A DNA stretch of 64,000 nucleotides from Gordionus sp. m RMFG-2023. Taxonomy: Eukaryota; Nematomorpha; Gordioida; Chordodea; Parachordodidae. The DNA lies in contig NC_088776.1 of the NCBI RefSeq assembly GCF_954871325.1, positions 15,500,052-15,564,051 of the forward strand. The letters run 5' to 3'. The translations under genes and the position numbers were made by a program. The notes under the pieces were generated by a model. That model saw only the letters and a program-made list of their open reading frames with translations, was not told the DNA's origin and ran no database searches. This document shows positions 24,872 through 37,618 of this stretch, piece after piece (the first letter of the stretch is position 1; each line of letters opens with the position of its first letter).

Positions 24872-25884
24872 TCCCTAGAAAATTGAAAAGGCACTCCAAA
24901 GCTTACGAATCCGTAGAAAAACTGGATGACATGTGTCTAGAAGATGGATTTGATAGTTGGAATCTTAACTTCAAAAAAAGACACTCTAAAACTTTGGAAA
25001 ATCTTCTTGATGACCCTATAGAAGTATCGGAAAAGGAGACCAACTTTTTAAATGAAATGCAAACTCCGAAATCCCTCAAAGACGATGATGCGAGTAATGA
25101 GAGGCTTCCATCAAACAAAAAAAATGACGATTACATGGTAGCATTAGATATGAAAATAAATATGTTGTTTTGCGACAAAAGACGTAAAAATATTCGAGGC
25201 ATCAAATCTTATACAACTAAATTTTTTATCGATTTATTGCGCGACTCAAAATATCTTGAAATGCTATATAGGCCCAAAAGTTTTTCAATAAAAACCGACA
25301 TACAGTATTGGGTAGAAACGATGATAAACAAAATTGAACATTTAAACTTTAATATTCCTCAATCTTCTGCTATCATTATCCAAAAGTTAAGGGAATCATA
25401 TATGAATTTTAAGTGTGAAATTTGCGGTAAAAATTACGCTAGTTCTTCCAATTTATCCCGTCACAAAAAGATCCATCGAATGTTGGTGTTATATCATCAC
25501 GATGAATTTCAAAATAATCCTCCAGCTCTTGGTAGTACGTTATTTCTGAGATGTTCATTGTGCGATAAAAATTACAACAATCAACCGGCTCTTGCCATGC
25601 ATTTACTCACACACGACAAGGAGAACAAAAGGCACCAATGCACTATGTGTAATAAAGCTTTCAGTAGACTTTGGCTGCTCAAAGGTCATATGCGGAGTCA
25701 CACCGGAGAAAAGCCTTATCCTTGCTTGAAATGCTCGAAATCATTTGCAGATAGATCCAATCTCAGAGCCCATTTACAAACTCATTATTCGGTCAAACAG
25801 TTCGAATGTCATATGTGTAGTAAAAGTTTTGCGCTTAAATCATACCTTCACAAACACAAGGAGATTTGTTACAAGAAACCGTAA
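24872..25884 (+). CDS. scrt: Scratch-family C2H2 zinc-finger transcription factor (main exon)
   Basis: The main exon encodes about 337 residues ending in five zinc fingers, with stop at 25882-25884. Numbering from the Leu codon at 24883 as 1: finger 1 C178/C181/H194/H198, finger 2 C224/C227/H240/H244, finger 3 C253/C256/H269/H273, finger 4 C281/C284/H297/H301, finger 5 C309/C312/H325/C329. Scratch marks are YASSSNLSRHKKIHR, PALAMHLLTHD, WLLKGHMRSHTGEKPY, FADRSNLRAHLQTH and SFALKSYLHKHKE; Snail proper has other text in fingers 2 and 5. Family members are nuclear E-box repressors of neural differentiation. There is no ATG at the start of this frame, a stop lies just before it, and an AG acceptor sits at 24870-24871. 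A first exon with the SNAG repressor motif must therefore lie upstream; I could not find it. The N-terminal half is low in known motifs, with a KRHSK pair at residues 2 and 32. Confidence 0.9.
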
Positions 25885-28206
25885 TTTTTTTAAATATTTT
25901 TTTTTTTACTAGGAACTTGGTGCAATCAATTTAAAAATAAGTATCTTATATTTTAACCATCGCTGGATAATTATAATATTAATGTAATATAATACTTATT
26001 TTTAAAAAACCTATTTATTTTACCAATATGGCTAGAATTATACCAAAGATTGAAATAATTGTAATATATTATATAATATTATACTATAATATCGCTATCA
26101 TATAAAATTGTCATTTAAAAAAAACATTTTTGTAATTATTATATTGATTTTTGCATCGTTGTCATGTCTCGTTCCGTTTAAAAATTTTTTTTTTGACCAC
26201 AAGAATACTGAGGAATAATAATGGGCCGAAAAGTGCAATATACCAAAATAATTTATATATTTTATAAAATTGTAAAAAATTTCGCTGTAATATATTTAAT
26301 ATTTATTTTTTGTTAAAAGTAACTTTATATATCCAATTGGAGGGCTTAAATCTCAGCTCATTTACTATTATATACTTAATTAATATATGTGATTTGGCTA
26401 TATTTTTTATAATGATTTAAAAATAACTATATTCTAATATTTTGGCTACACTATTAACATTATAATCTGTTATATGAATTTATGTGAAAGTTTTTTTTAA
26501 AAAAAATGTATATTAAATTTTTAGTGACATTATTAAATAATAAAAAAAATGACCCCGATTTTTATTAATAAAAATTTTATAAAGCGTTAAAAAATGGCAG
26601 ATGTTTGATTAGCTCATATGATATTTAAAGCAAGAATATTATGTAACACGTCAATATTTATTGCGATTTTTATAGGTTAGGTGTTTGTATCCTCTTAAAA
26701 ACTAAAGAGAAACATATCAATAATGATGAATTAGAATCAAACCGAATCGTATTTGGATTTGCACAAATAATATTAAAGTCTAATATATGCTGCATTACTT
26801 GCATGTGAGTTCTTATTAAAAAATTTCTAATTGTTTTACTATTTTATTTATTTTATACAAATAACGAATTTAAAGAAATGATTGGCTCAAAAATCTTAAT
26901 TTTGACAAATCGCTAGCTCATTATTATTTATGCGGTGTTGAATTTAAAATTTTGAACATGTAATCAAAAGTTTTGCTCAAATCTTAGGTTAGGCGTGTTG
27001 AAAATAGTTGTGTTTCAATTTAATTATGATTATTTTATTTTAAACAATAGGTTATAATACATGATTTTTTCAATATTACATGGCTTAAAAAAAATATTTG
27101 TATTAATTGGTTTCTAACATTATAAGTAGGTTATATTATATAACTCTTTTGTATAATATTTTAATTATGAAATAAATTAAGCCTTTTAATAAAATAAATG
27201 TAAAAATTATCTTAAAAATTTCAATATCAAAATCGTTTAATAATATTGATATAAATAATTAATATTTTACCTTTAGTACATTATGCAAAAGAGAATATAA
27301 ATTCGAGTGAAGATATTTTATAAATAAGATTATTACAAATATAATTTATATACGAGATGCATTTTATAATAGAGAGTATAAATAAATATATAATATTCAA
27401 ATATTTAACGGTTAACGCCGTTAATTTTCATTGGAAAGTTTTAAAAAAATAGTTGGTTAAATTATCATTACACCTGCTTGTTAAAATGACTATTTTAGTC
27501 CCATTTTCATTAAGATTATTTTTTGAGAATATAGTGAGTTGACAAAATATTTTCTTAGTATTTATAAAGTTATATACTTTTTGTCGCGAGAATTAAATGG
27601 TTTCTAGAAACAAAATTCCCAAAATAATAGCTAAAATAATGATTAGGTAAATTTATAGAAACATATTCACGATTAACATATTAGAAATTAGTTTTATCAA
27701 AACACTGAAGTAACCAAGAGGGGGGGGGGTGTTCCGCTACTTAATAAATTTACTATATTTGTAGTTATACTTTAGATTACGATAGGAATAGATCGGGGGA
27801 AAATGGGAGGGCAAGGGGAAATTCTCCCCATTTCCTTTTTTTAAAATTCCTATATTTTTATATATCAATTTCACCTATAATTATTATTCAATTCAAATAC
27901 AGTGAGATTCTAAATTAATTTTATTTAATGTTTATTCGATAATAAAAATTAATTTTTGAAAAAGGTAAAATCATAGTCTACGTTTTCCTTTCCGGTACGA
28001 CGAGGATTATTTTTTCTGTTATAGTTTAAAGTTTATTTATATCTAAATAAATAAAATATACTTAAAATTTTTCATAAATATTTCAAATAAGTGATATCAT
28101 ATGGATACCACCTCTACCAGCCATAATTATTTTATAAAAATATATAAAGGTATAATTATAGTTTTAAAATTTTACGATAAGAAAATATTTACCCCGGAAT
28201 ACGTAT
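25885..28206. other. AT-rich spacer
   Basis: No gene seen. A G-run at 27720-27730 and a GGGAGGGCAAGGGGAAATTCTCCCC patch near 27808-27830 look like repeat ends. Confidence 0.45.
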
Positions 28207-28750
28207 CACGTCAATACCGCGAAACTTTTACCGCGAAATGTATTATCGCGAATGCATTATCGCGAATGCATTATCGCGAATGTCGATTACCGCGAAAAGA
28301 TATTATAGCGAATGCATTACCGCGAATGCATTATAGCGAATGTATCATAGCGAATATATTAGCGCGAATGCATTACCGCGAAAATATTATAGCGAACGCA
28401 TTACAGCGAATGCAATACCGCGAATGCATTATCGCGAATGCATCATAGCGAATGTTTTATAGCGAATATATTAGCGCGAATGCATTATAGCGAATGCATT
28501 ACAGCGAATGTAATACCGCGAATGCATTATCGCGAATGCATTATCGCGAATGCATCATAGCGAATGTATTATAGCGAATATATTAGCGCGAAGCGAATGC
28601 ATTACCGCGAAAACATTATAGCGAATGCATTACAGCAAATGTATTATCGCGAATGTATCATAGCGAATGTATTAGAGCGAATACATTACAGCGAATGCAT
28701 TATCGCGAATGCATCATAGCGAATGCAATATCGCGAATGCATTACAACTA
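28207..28750. repeat. Left arm, about 40 units of a 14-bp repeat
   Basis: Units vary mainly between GCGAATGCATTA and AGCGAATGTATCAT types, each with an AATGCATT-like 8-bp palindrome. Confidence 0.85.
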
Positions 28751-29489
28751 ACATTATCACAATGCAATAGTGATTTATATTTGACAAAATTATATTTAAC
28801 CCATTTATTAAGTTCCAAAAAACCAGAGAACCAGCTTAATTGTCTATATTTATTTAAAGTAGCGTTTTAAAATTATTTACCTCTAAAACACGTCACTTGT
28901 TATTTATGAAATTCGTATTTTATTAAAAAATATGTGGAATTTGGTATGCTCAATTTTTTTAACGATTAGATTAAGTCGTTTTTTACAAAAGACCCTATTA
29001 ATAAATATTTTAATATTTTATATTTTAAGATTGATTCTAGTAAAAGTTAATTTTTGCCCCAACAAGCCCCAAACCCCAGGCTTGTAGATTATATTGGTTT
29101 ATTAAGTCTCCTATAGGATAATTATTATTATCAATAATACACTATTTGTATATAAATAATTCATAAAAAATTTCAAAATGTGATATTTTATTTTAAAAAA
29201 TGTTTAAGTTTTAATGAATTTTTTAATTTTTTTCCAATTCTTTTAATTATCAACCACCAGAAAAGGTGAAAGTTAAAGGCAAAAAAGTAATAGCCAATGA
29301 TTACTTATTATATCATATTCTTAAGCATAATATAATTAATTCGGCCTAATTCTACTAGCCCCTAGTTACTGATATGTTTAACCCTTTCCAGCGCTAAAAA
29401 AATATGTTTATAATTTTTAAAATTTTTTAAATAAGATTAGATGAAGGGGAACATTGGACTAAAGCTAAAAAATTTCTGATGCCCATAAT

Positions 29490-30429
29490 TAGGGGAGACC
29501 GGTGTTATAATGAACCCAGGGTTATAGTGAGAGTGGCTTTATGAGTATTAAACTCTAAGAGATAATTTTTTACCAAAACTATATACTTATATATTGCAGG
29601 CTATAATTTTTATTTCTATCGGACCGCTTGAAGAATTTTTATAATGCTTTATATCATTCGTACCTTCAAAAGTAACTTTTTACACTTTTACTATTTTTCA
29701 AAAATAAAGATTAATATAGAATTTTACCACACAAAAATCATCTTATATAAAAGAAAAAATCCTATTTTATAGAATAACAATTTACCCGAACAAAATTGAT
29801 AATATAAATACTTCAAAATATGATCTTAATCAAAGTGGTGCTACTGGGGCTATTTTTATGGGGTTAGGTCGAACCTTTTTTTTTTGCTATTTTTTAAAAA
29901 TTTGACATGCATAAAAAGCCAAGGAGAGACCAACTAAAAGAAAAAAAATCGAAAAATGTTATTATATGATAAATAATTGTTTGGTATACAAATAAATTAT
30001 ATCAAGCATAACAATCAAGACTGCTTTCAATGTCAGTTATTAGTTACATGGCTTTGCAATTTTATTGTTTTTTTATTTGCAAAGATTGTGAATGTTTTAA
30101 ATGATTTTATATAACACTTTTATGTTTTAAATCATTAAATATATCCTAAAAAAATATATAACTTTTATATATGGAAAATTAAGCAGAGTTTATAATAGCC
30201 TCGACCAAGGGCTTGTTCGTCCCCGTGTAGGGTTCACTCGGTTAGCAAAAAAAATTCCAGGAAAAATGATATTTTGAAAAAATTATTAGAGATGTATTTT
30301 TGAAATTTAAACATATCATAAAACTAATAGAGCTGAACAAAATGAGATATTTTTTATTAAAAATGATAAAGTACTTATAATTTCCTTAAGGTTTGCCTTT
30401 AGGATTCGCCATAACCCCGTTCTCCCCTA
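29490..30429. mobile_element. TIR element nested in the foldback interior
   Basis: The left end is TAGGGGAGACCGGTGTTAT and the right end, reverse-complemented, is TAGGGGAGAACGGGGTTAT. It is about 940 bp long with no coding content. Its ends match the element at 7582-8511. Confidence 0.65.
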
Positions 30430-30678
30430 CAAGTTTTCAATAAATTAAAAAGAAAAAACTTGATGTTTAATATTTAAAATGATTAGATGAAAAAGAGAAA
30501 TCTATTTTATTACTTAGAATCTTTTTTATATATTTTGAGTCAAAAAAAGATAAGCCTTAGCCTTAATTTCAATAAAAAAAATGTTTTTAGAGCCAATCCC
30601 CATTTTAACTTAATTTTCAGATTCAACTAAGTCAGTCGAAAAGTCGATAAATATAAAATTGTAACTTTCTTGAAACTC

Positions 30679-31181
30679 CATTCGCGATATGATAATGCAT
30701 TCTCTATAATGCATTCGCTATAATGCATTCGCGATAATTCATTCGCTATAATGCATTCGCTATAATTCATTCGCTATAATGCATTCGCTATAATGCATTC
30801 GCTATAATGCATTCGCTATAATGGATTCGCTATAATGCATTCGCTATAATATATTCGCGATAATTCATTCGCTATAATACATTCGCTATAATGCATTCGC
30901 GGTAATATATTCGCGATAATGCATTCGCGATAATTCATTCGCTGTAATGTATTCGCTATAATACATTCGCGATAACATTTTCGCGGTATTACATTCGCGC
31001 TAATACATTCGCTATAATATTTTCGCTGTATTATATTCTCTATAATGCATTCGTATTATATTCGCGATAATGCATTCGCTGTAATGCATTCGCTATAATA
31101 TCTTTTCGCGGTAATCGACATTCGCGATAATGCATTCGTGATAATACATTTCGCGCTAAAATTTTCGCGGTATTGACATGT
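30679..31181. repeat. Right arm, about 35 inverted units of the 14-bp repeat
   Basis: Reverse-complement array (GCATTCGCTATAAT and variants). Its outer 100 bp mirrors the outer end of the left arm. Confidence 0.85.
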
Positions 31182-31329
31182 AACCCCCGAAATAACATTA
31201 TCTCCGCACTCCCCCATCTCAAAAATTTTAAACAAAATTTCACAACATTTAATAATCATAAAGCCTGATATCCGTGCCTTCTTTAACCGTGCGTTCAAAA
31301 TGCTTTAATGTTAAAAGGTGGGAATAGAG

Positions 31330-31528
31330 TTGTTAAGCAGCTCGATTTAAGCCATATGGCATACTAAATATTTTAGCCAAAAAAGTAGTGCATAACCTCG
31401 AGATTTATCTAATAGATGTCCAAACCTTAGCATCCATGAAAAAATAGTCAGGTTTGCGTAATATTTTTCTAAAATAAATATTGAGTTCGCCGTTTTAAAA
31501 AATCGGCTTAAATCGAGCCATTTAACAA
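31330..31528. mobile_element. 199-bp miniature inverted-repeat element
   Basis: The left end TTGTTAAGCAGCTCGATTT, followed by AAGCC, mirrors the right end (reverse complement TTGTTAAATGGCTCGATTT, then AAGCC). No coding content. Confidence 0.75.
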
Positions 31529-34385
31529 TACCAGATGGGAACCAAAATTCTCACTTTTAAGATTTATAGTGATTTAAAGGTAGTTTATAAGAGGTGGCCC
31601 TGATCTAATGCTACTTTACTCTTATGAAATAAATATATAGTTTTAAAAATTTGTCTCTTCTCGTATTCGCTCACACATACACCCTCCCCCACCCCCTCCT
31701 CCCAAAATAATATATCATTATAAACGATCATTTGAAAGAAGTATAAGCAAAAGTTAATAATTTTTTTAAATATGACTATCAGTGGTCTGCAAATTATAAA
31801 ATTATTAGAATCGGCCTTATGGGAATTTAGTTTTTGCGCAGCACGGCCCGGTCTCAATTTTTCACTAAATTTCCCGGCCCAGCCCAGTTTCATTTTTTTT
31901 ACTGCTTAAACAATAAAAATTTAAAAACCTGGGATGAAGGAATGGAGATGCTATTACTTTTTATTTCTATGGATACATTCAACTAAACCAAAATTTTTTA
32001 ATAGCCTTGAATACATTTACTAAGAAACCAAAATACTTCATATTCAACAAATACTCTGCACTCTTCAAACTCTACATGGAAAACAAGGAAATTTTATACA
32101 AATCCCTATATTATTAATACTAATTATCTATTCCATCAATTCCTTATAGCAAATCAAATAATATATGCCTTTTTATAAATACCCTTTAAATTTAGTGCTT
32201 GGTAAAACATATATTTATTGACCCCTTTAAAATCACAAATATTCAAACAACGAAATCTCAAATAGACTTACTCCAGCATTTCATAATATATAAATAATAA
32301 AGAGCCTATAGATGCTGCGCACTCAATAATTCATCATTCTAAATGAAGGAGGTGAAGATGAAAGCCCAAATTAATTAATAAAAATTAAAAATATTTAGAA
32401 GATTGTCGTACTCTGATTTTTACATGTTTTAAGATATTTATAATTAACATTTTTGAAAGTATTTTTAAAGAATTTATTTTTGACATTATTATTATATTTA
32501 TCGTATTTTATTATGAAAAGAATGAATAAAATGATAGAAAATGATACGTTAAAACATGCCCCACAAAAGGATAAGATGTTCCTTGTGAATATTTCACAAC
32601 TCAATAATTTGCAATTTTTTAAATTTAGATTTTAAAAAAATATAAGATTTTTCCTTATATCTACAGTAGATAAATATTTAAAAAATTAAAGAATGTTGAA
32701 AATTATTTTCATAAGTCTCTTCTTCTCTTTTTTATAGCCCCTTAATTTACTAAAGACAATATAACTCCAGTCTCCCATACTAAAATTTTTAGCTCATACC
32801 AATTAACCGTTATGTAATATCGTTTCTAGCACACCTGGGTTTTTATGAATCCAGTAGAGTATTGAAGGGTTAGATATTTTAGCATATTTTTACTACATAT
32901 TACAATATTATTAAATTTAAAAAAATTCTTTTTTTATATTGTAAAGTAAACTTGAAATAATGACAGTTTATTTTTTAATTTAATTTTTATATTTTTGCTC
33001 TCTCTTTACAAATAAAAATAATGAAATTTCATAAATATCGAAATTTTTTTTAATAATAATCGGGGACAGTATTATCTCGGAGCAGGTATTTCCTTGTAAA
33101 ATGGTTCTAAAAATTTTTGACAAAAATTTGTTAATGAAAATTTTTAAATACAAATTTAAATTTCAACACCAATTAATTTTTACCTTTTGTGCATTATAAC
33201 ACTTTTATTTTTGAATATATGTTATAGAACGCTATGAATTTCTCTAGGACCAAGAATCACAATATAAATTTTTTATTTGTCATTTTTTTCATATTATTTA
33301 ACAATTTCATAATTTATTCTTTATTTCTCGACTCAAAACCACTGTGAAAAAAAAAATAAAAATACTATTTCTCGGATCTAACCATGGTACACTCCGCTAG
33401 ACTCGCTCTTACACTCTGTTTCACAGAGAGCAAGACTCGTTGGCAGATCGCCTCAGACGACACACTAATTTTTAGGTGATCGCAACGGGAGAGAAATATG
33501 ACTAAAATGAAACGCAAATTGAAATATAAAAGGAAAAATATTAAAAACGCGAAATTATCCTTTACCAAATTTCGGATTTAAATTTGACAGAAAATAAAAG
33601 TTATATACTAAATTTAACTTAAAAGACTAAAATAAGAAAATCTATAGTCCATTATTTCCTCTTTATGTGCAAATCTAGCAGCTTAGGTATTATAAATAAT
33701 TTTAAAAAAATTGCTTAATAAATTAATTACTTACCTGAGCCTACATTGTTAAACATGTAGAATTGAACCGGTTTTTAAAAATGCCTAACCTGTAATCATA
33801 ATCAGATAAGTAATACTACAACTAAAGATTTGCATATAGATGACATTACCTTTACCTTAACATACACCTAATAATAAATTTTTCGAACCCTGAACAGCAC
33901 CCCCAAATATCTATTAAATTTTACCGGCTAATAAAAATACTGGTTGGAGAAGAAAATAAAATAACAATACAAAGTGGTGACATTTTCGAATATTTACTTT
34001 ATTTCAGTGGCGCCGACTCCGCGGGGCGATGGGGTCATTAGACCCATTTATTAAAATAATCTATAAAATTGATTGACTTAATTTTCTTTGAAAAAATATA
34101 TGACACTCATAAAATTTTTATGCTTTATTTGATAAATGTCTCTATTTAGCAGGTCTTGAGTCAACTTTAAAAAGGCTAAACAGAACTATTAAGCGAAAAC
34201 TATTAACCGGTTTAAACTTAAAGGGTAGCTCAATTTTGAAAAAAATATACTTTTGTCACAATGCTAAGCGATTTTTTTCGGCTGTTAGGATTGAATCGAT
34301 TTAACAATCCTACAGGCAAATATTAGAACGATTTTGACAAAATCTTTTAAATAATAATTTGAAATTTTTAATTCGGTAGGTTGGT
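31529..34385. other. Repeat-derived and AT-rich spacer
   Basis: No gene could be supported. A GGCCCGG-family fragment lies at about 31840-31880. A lone CAGTGGCGCCGACTCC hAT-type end lies at about 34004. A 60-codon open frame at 32453-32635 (+) is not recognisable. A GC-rich patch at 33365-33500 is listed separately. Confidence 0.4.
33365..33500. other. Isolated GC-rich patch with a hairpin, unexplained
   Basis: About 135 bp of near-balanced base composition stands in very AT-rich surroundings. Arms GATCGCCT and AGGTGATC can pair across a loop of about 22 bases, and CTCTGTTTCACAGAG forms a tight palindrome nearby. No tRNA or known RNA box was found. It could be a structured RNA, a repeat end or a conserved control element. 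Confidence 0.35.
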
Positions 34386-34798
34386 CAGTGGCGTAGATAG
34401 GAATTTTCCTTAGAGGGGGTCCATATATATAAAAGCCTGGGGGGATTCGCTTCCTAAACCTCCTTATACGGGCCTTTGGCCCTTTTGCCGGCCTTCGGCC
34501 GTGTTTATCTTACAAATCATAACCATATCTTCGGTAATATATAATAAATATATTTTTTAAATGCATCAATAATATGTTATTATAATTTAGTGGATTTTTC
34601 TCAATGACTTTATAATTTAACTATCCAGAATAATTTCAAATATCCTTCCACAAACATCAAAACCAGAAAAATATAAATATTAATGGTATTTATTTGATAT
34701 AAAGTCACTTTTAAGTCATTTGAATGTATAATCTAAAAAAATATTTTTGCTCTGGGAGGGGTCCAAACCCGAAAACCACCCCCGTAGCTACGCCACTG
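34386..34798. mobile_element. 413-bp hAT-type miniature element
   Basis: The left end CAGTGGCGTAGATAGG mirrors the right end (reverse complement CAGTGGCGTAGCTACGG). GGTTGG is found at both edges, compatible with a target duplication. GC-rich inner palindromes (GCCTTTGGCC, GCCGGCC) lie at 34470-34500. Confidence 0.8.
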
Positions 34799-35401
34799 GT
34801 TGGAATCAATCTACTTTGAAATAAATAATATATTAGGATTCTTTATATCAAGTTCTTTGGTGTCCTTCTACCAGAGAGTCATTTTTTTATTGATTGATAT
34901 TTAAAAAAAAATTACGTGATACGTGATAAAAGCGTTTTTGCCCTCTGGTTGTGGATACAAAAAAGCTACGCTAGGTTTTTCTCAAAATCCATCAAACTAG
35001 ATATTTAATTAAGAGGGAGAAAAATGAGGAGCCCTTCAAAGTTTGTGGGCAAGCCGCACGGAATTATACACACAACAGTCCGAGAACTGTTGTTTAAGTT
35101 TAAAAGTTATAACAGAAGAGTTGGGCAAAACAAAAGCCTATACCTAAAAATTATATATAATTTAATTAAGGGTGGGTGGTGGCTGATTTTAAATTTAATT
35201 CTTTAGTGTAAGCCTTAATGATACAAATAAATTAATAGGATAGAGAAATTAAAAATAGGAATAAATAAAAAGTGGGGGACAAGAGAAAGTACATTTAAAG
35301 TTTAGAGTAAACTAATAAATAAATAAAAAGGATTTGATAATGAAAAAACTTTTTTTGGGAAAGGTAAATTTATGTAAAAAGTAAATAAAAAGAGTAAACG
35401 T

Positions 35402-35977
35402 CAGCGTCTACATGACAGGATTTTCACTGAATGCAAACCCCCTTCAAAAACCTTTGCCTACCCTCCTAAAAAATCGCTGCCTTCGACGGCGGTGTCTCTT
35501 TATCATTATTTTCACTTATTTATTTATTGATACTCTTTTCAAAGGATTTATAAAGGATAACTTAAATTAATTTATCTCTACTATCAACTATCGATATTCT
35601 GTAAATATAAAGAATTTATTTTTTGGATAATAAATTCAATTAAAACCTCCATTATTTACAATGAATTAAATATTATGGCATTATGAGCTTGCTAAAATAT
35701 CTAAACCTTTTAAATTATATTTAAAAGGATAGTTTATTTGGGAAACAATGTGTATGATTGTTTGCAATATATAGATTTGGTCGATGAATTGTATTATAAT
35801 AATACTATAATAAAAGTATTAATTTTTACAACAATAAATTTTGTCCTATTTCATCTCAAAATTTAATAGATAACCCCCCAAAAAATTAATCCTACCCCCA
35901 TTAGAGCAGCTTACCCCCTACCCCTTCAAAAAAATAGGATGCAAACTGTTCCTACTTCTCCCGCTCATGTAGACGCT
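35402..35977. mobile_element. 576-bp miniature element with CAGCGTCTACATGA ends
   Basis: The left end CAGCGTCTACATGACAGG mirrors the right end (reverse complement CCAGCGTCTACATGAGCGG). Both ends carry a GATGCAAAC/AATGCAAAC box just inside. Partial copies lie at 16330-16700 and 17865-17945. No coding content. Confidence 0.75.
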
Positions 35978-36409
35978 GGTAAACGTAAATAAAGTAGTGT
36001 TATGTAATAATATTTATCATGTGACGGAAAGTTTGTCTAATGCCTAGATGATGCAGGTTTAAAGTTTGGGCATTTATTTTTCAAGCCAAGTCTGATTAAC
36101 TTACTTTAATCAAAGTAAAACAACTAACCTGACTAATTGCAGAATTTTACTAAACACACTACAGAGCTATAGGCTAAGATAAGTCTACATTATAAAAAAA
36201 ATGGCTAACCAAAAATAATGTTGTAATTTAAAAAATGAGCATTGTTTAGAAGTTTTATCTGTATTTTAACTTTTTATACAATTCCAATTTTAAAAAAATT
36301 AAAGGTATTTATAATTCTGCTTATTTAATTGACATCAAATTGACATATGTTATTCGATAATAGGCCATTTAGGAACCGCGCCATTTAGAATTATTTTGGT
36401 TGGAAATAA

Positions 36410-37223
36410 ATGCGAAATCGTGGTAGCATGATTGTTTTTGAAGGTTGTGATTTGTCTGGTAAGTCAACGCAATGCAAGCTATTATATGAAAATCTTATAA
36501 TTAATAATATTTCATGTGAACAAATTAGGTTTCCAGGTAAATATGTAAATTATTTTTAATTCAAACTTTAATTATTTAAGATAGAACCACCTATATAGGT
36601 CAATGCATTGATTCATATTTAAATAATAAAAACGACCTCGAAGATCATGCAATTCATTTGCTATTTTCTGCCAATAGATGGGAGAATATGTAAATAAATT
36701 TATTATTTTATAAAATACTAAGATTAGGAAAAGGATTGAAGAATTATTATTAGCTGGCATAACTGTCATAGTTGATAGATATGCCTATTCTGGTGTTGCA
36801 TTTTCCTCTTCAAAAATGGTAAATTTGTTATTATTTTAATGAACTTCCAAATTTTATAGAATATATCTATAGATTGGTGTAAATCATCCGACACAGGGAT
36901 GATAAAACCAGATATTATATTTTATATAGATATAAACCCGGAGAATACTCAAAATAGGTTAAATTTTGGAATTGAAAGATATGAAAGCCTTTTATTTCAA
37001 AATTCTGTATATAATCAATATTCGAAATTAATTGAACCTGATTGGAATGTATCAAACATTATTGCAATTTTAATAATTGTTATAATTTTAGATTATTGAT
37101 GGAAATAAAGATATCCAGATTATATCTGATGAAATATTTGATAGAGTTAAATGTTATTTGGCAAATGAAAAACTCAATGATAAGCTGGATTTACTATGGG
37201 TGGAATCTAATAATTTTAAATAA
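36410..37223 (+). CDS. DTYMK: Thymidylate (dTMP) kinase
   Basis: Five exons (36410-36536, 36581-36689, 36728-36818, 36860-37048, 37092-37223) join in phase over introns of 44, 38, 41 and 43 bp to give 215 residues; animal enzymes are about 210. It phosphorylates dTMP to dTDP with ATP in cytosol and nucleus, on the route to dTTP. Motifs in order: P-loop FEGCDLSGKST (10-20), FPDRTT (41-46), ANRWE (73-77), the DRYAYSGVAFS block (95-105) with the DRY/SGxA substrate motif, and lid FGIERYE (145-151). All key residues are present, so it looks functional. The first ATG gives an N-terminus of the usual length; a second Met at residue 7 is possible. It is convergent with the minus-strand gene at 37619-38226, with 395 bp between stops. 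Confidence 0.95.
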
Positions 37224-37618
37224 TATATCCTATATTTATTAGACTTTTATAAATGATTATACTATTTATGAATTACATCACATTATATATGGAAATTTTT
37301 ACTGATTAAAATGACTTAATATGCACAAATATGAATAATATTGATTTAGATGAACCTAGTTAGTGTAAACTAGAGGTCTGCAAAGCATAGTCTACTTTGA
37401 TCCTTTTTGCACAAATTCCCCAGCCAGATTATTAAATTTTTTGCCAGGCATTGTTTGATTTTAAAAAATTTTACAAAAAAATAACAAGTTATTTCACTCA
37501 GGTCTCTTTACCAATAGGACCCGTTTTATTGTTATCTTTTCTGGTTTTAATATCACCCCAAAATTTTACAATAAATTTTAGTGACTTTCCATACATGTAA
37601 TCTTTATTGGCTTCTATA

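Larger units (their letters stand above)
28207..31181. mobile_element. Foldback-like element with arms of 14-bp tandem repeats
   Basis: Two arrays of a 14-bp unit (CGCGAATGCATTAT and variants) lie in opposite orientation at 28207-28750 and 30679-31181. Their outer ends match as inverted repeats: GTCAATACCGCGAAA, then GCGAAATGTATTATC, and further in GAATGTCGATTACCGCG. Inverted arms made of internal tandem repeats are the hallmark of Foldback-type elements. The 1.9-kb middle has no transposase I can recognise and carries another TIR element (29490-30429). Open frames in the arms are repeat translations only. Confidence 0.75.

Noticed and set aside
24883-24885. Leu codon TTG at 24883 as the start of the Scratch-like protein
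   Set aside because: Animal genes rarely start at TTG, four more open codons precede it, and an acceptor AG sits just before them, so an upstream exon is more likely.
28101-28448. Open frame of 115 codons with ANALSRMHYREC-like repeats
   Set aside because: It is a translation of the 14-bp tandem array; the same text appears in the inverted arm at 31040-31298.
28207-28750. CRISPR-like array
   Set aside because: The 14-bp units are contiguous without spacers, and the setting is a eukaryotic genome.
31585-31893. 102-codon minus-strand frame
   Set aside because: It begins in a GGCCCGG-family repeat fragment and continues into low-complexity text without a recognisable domain.
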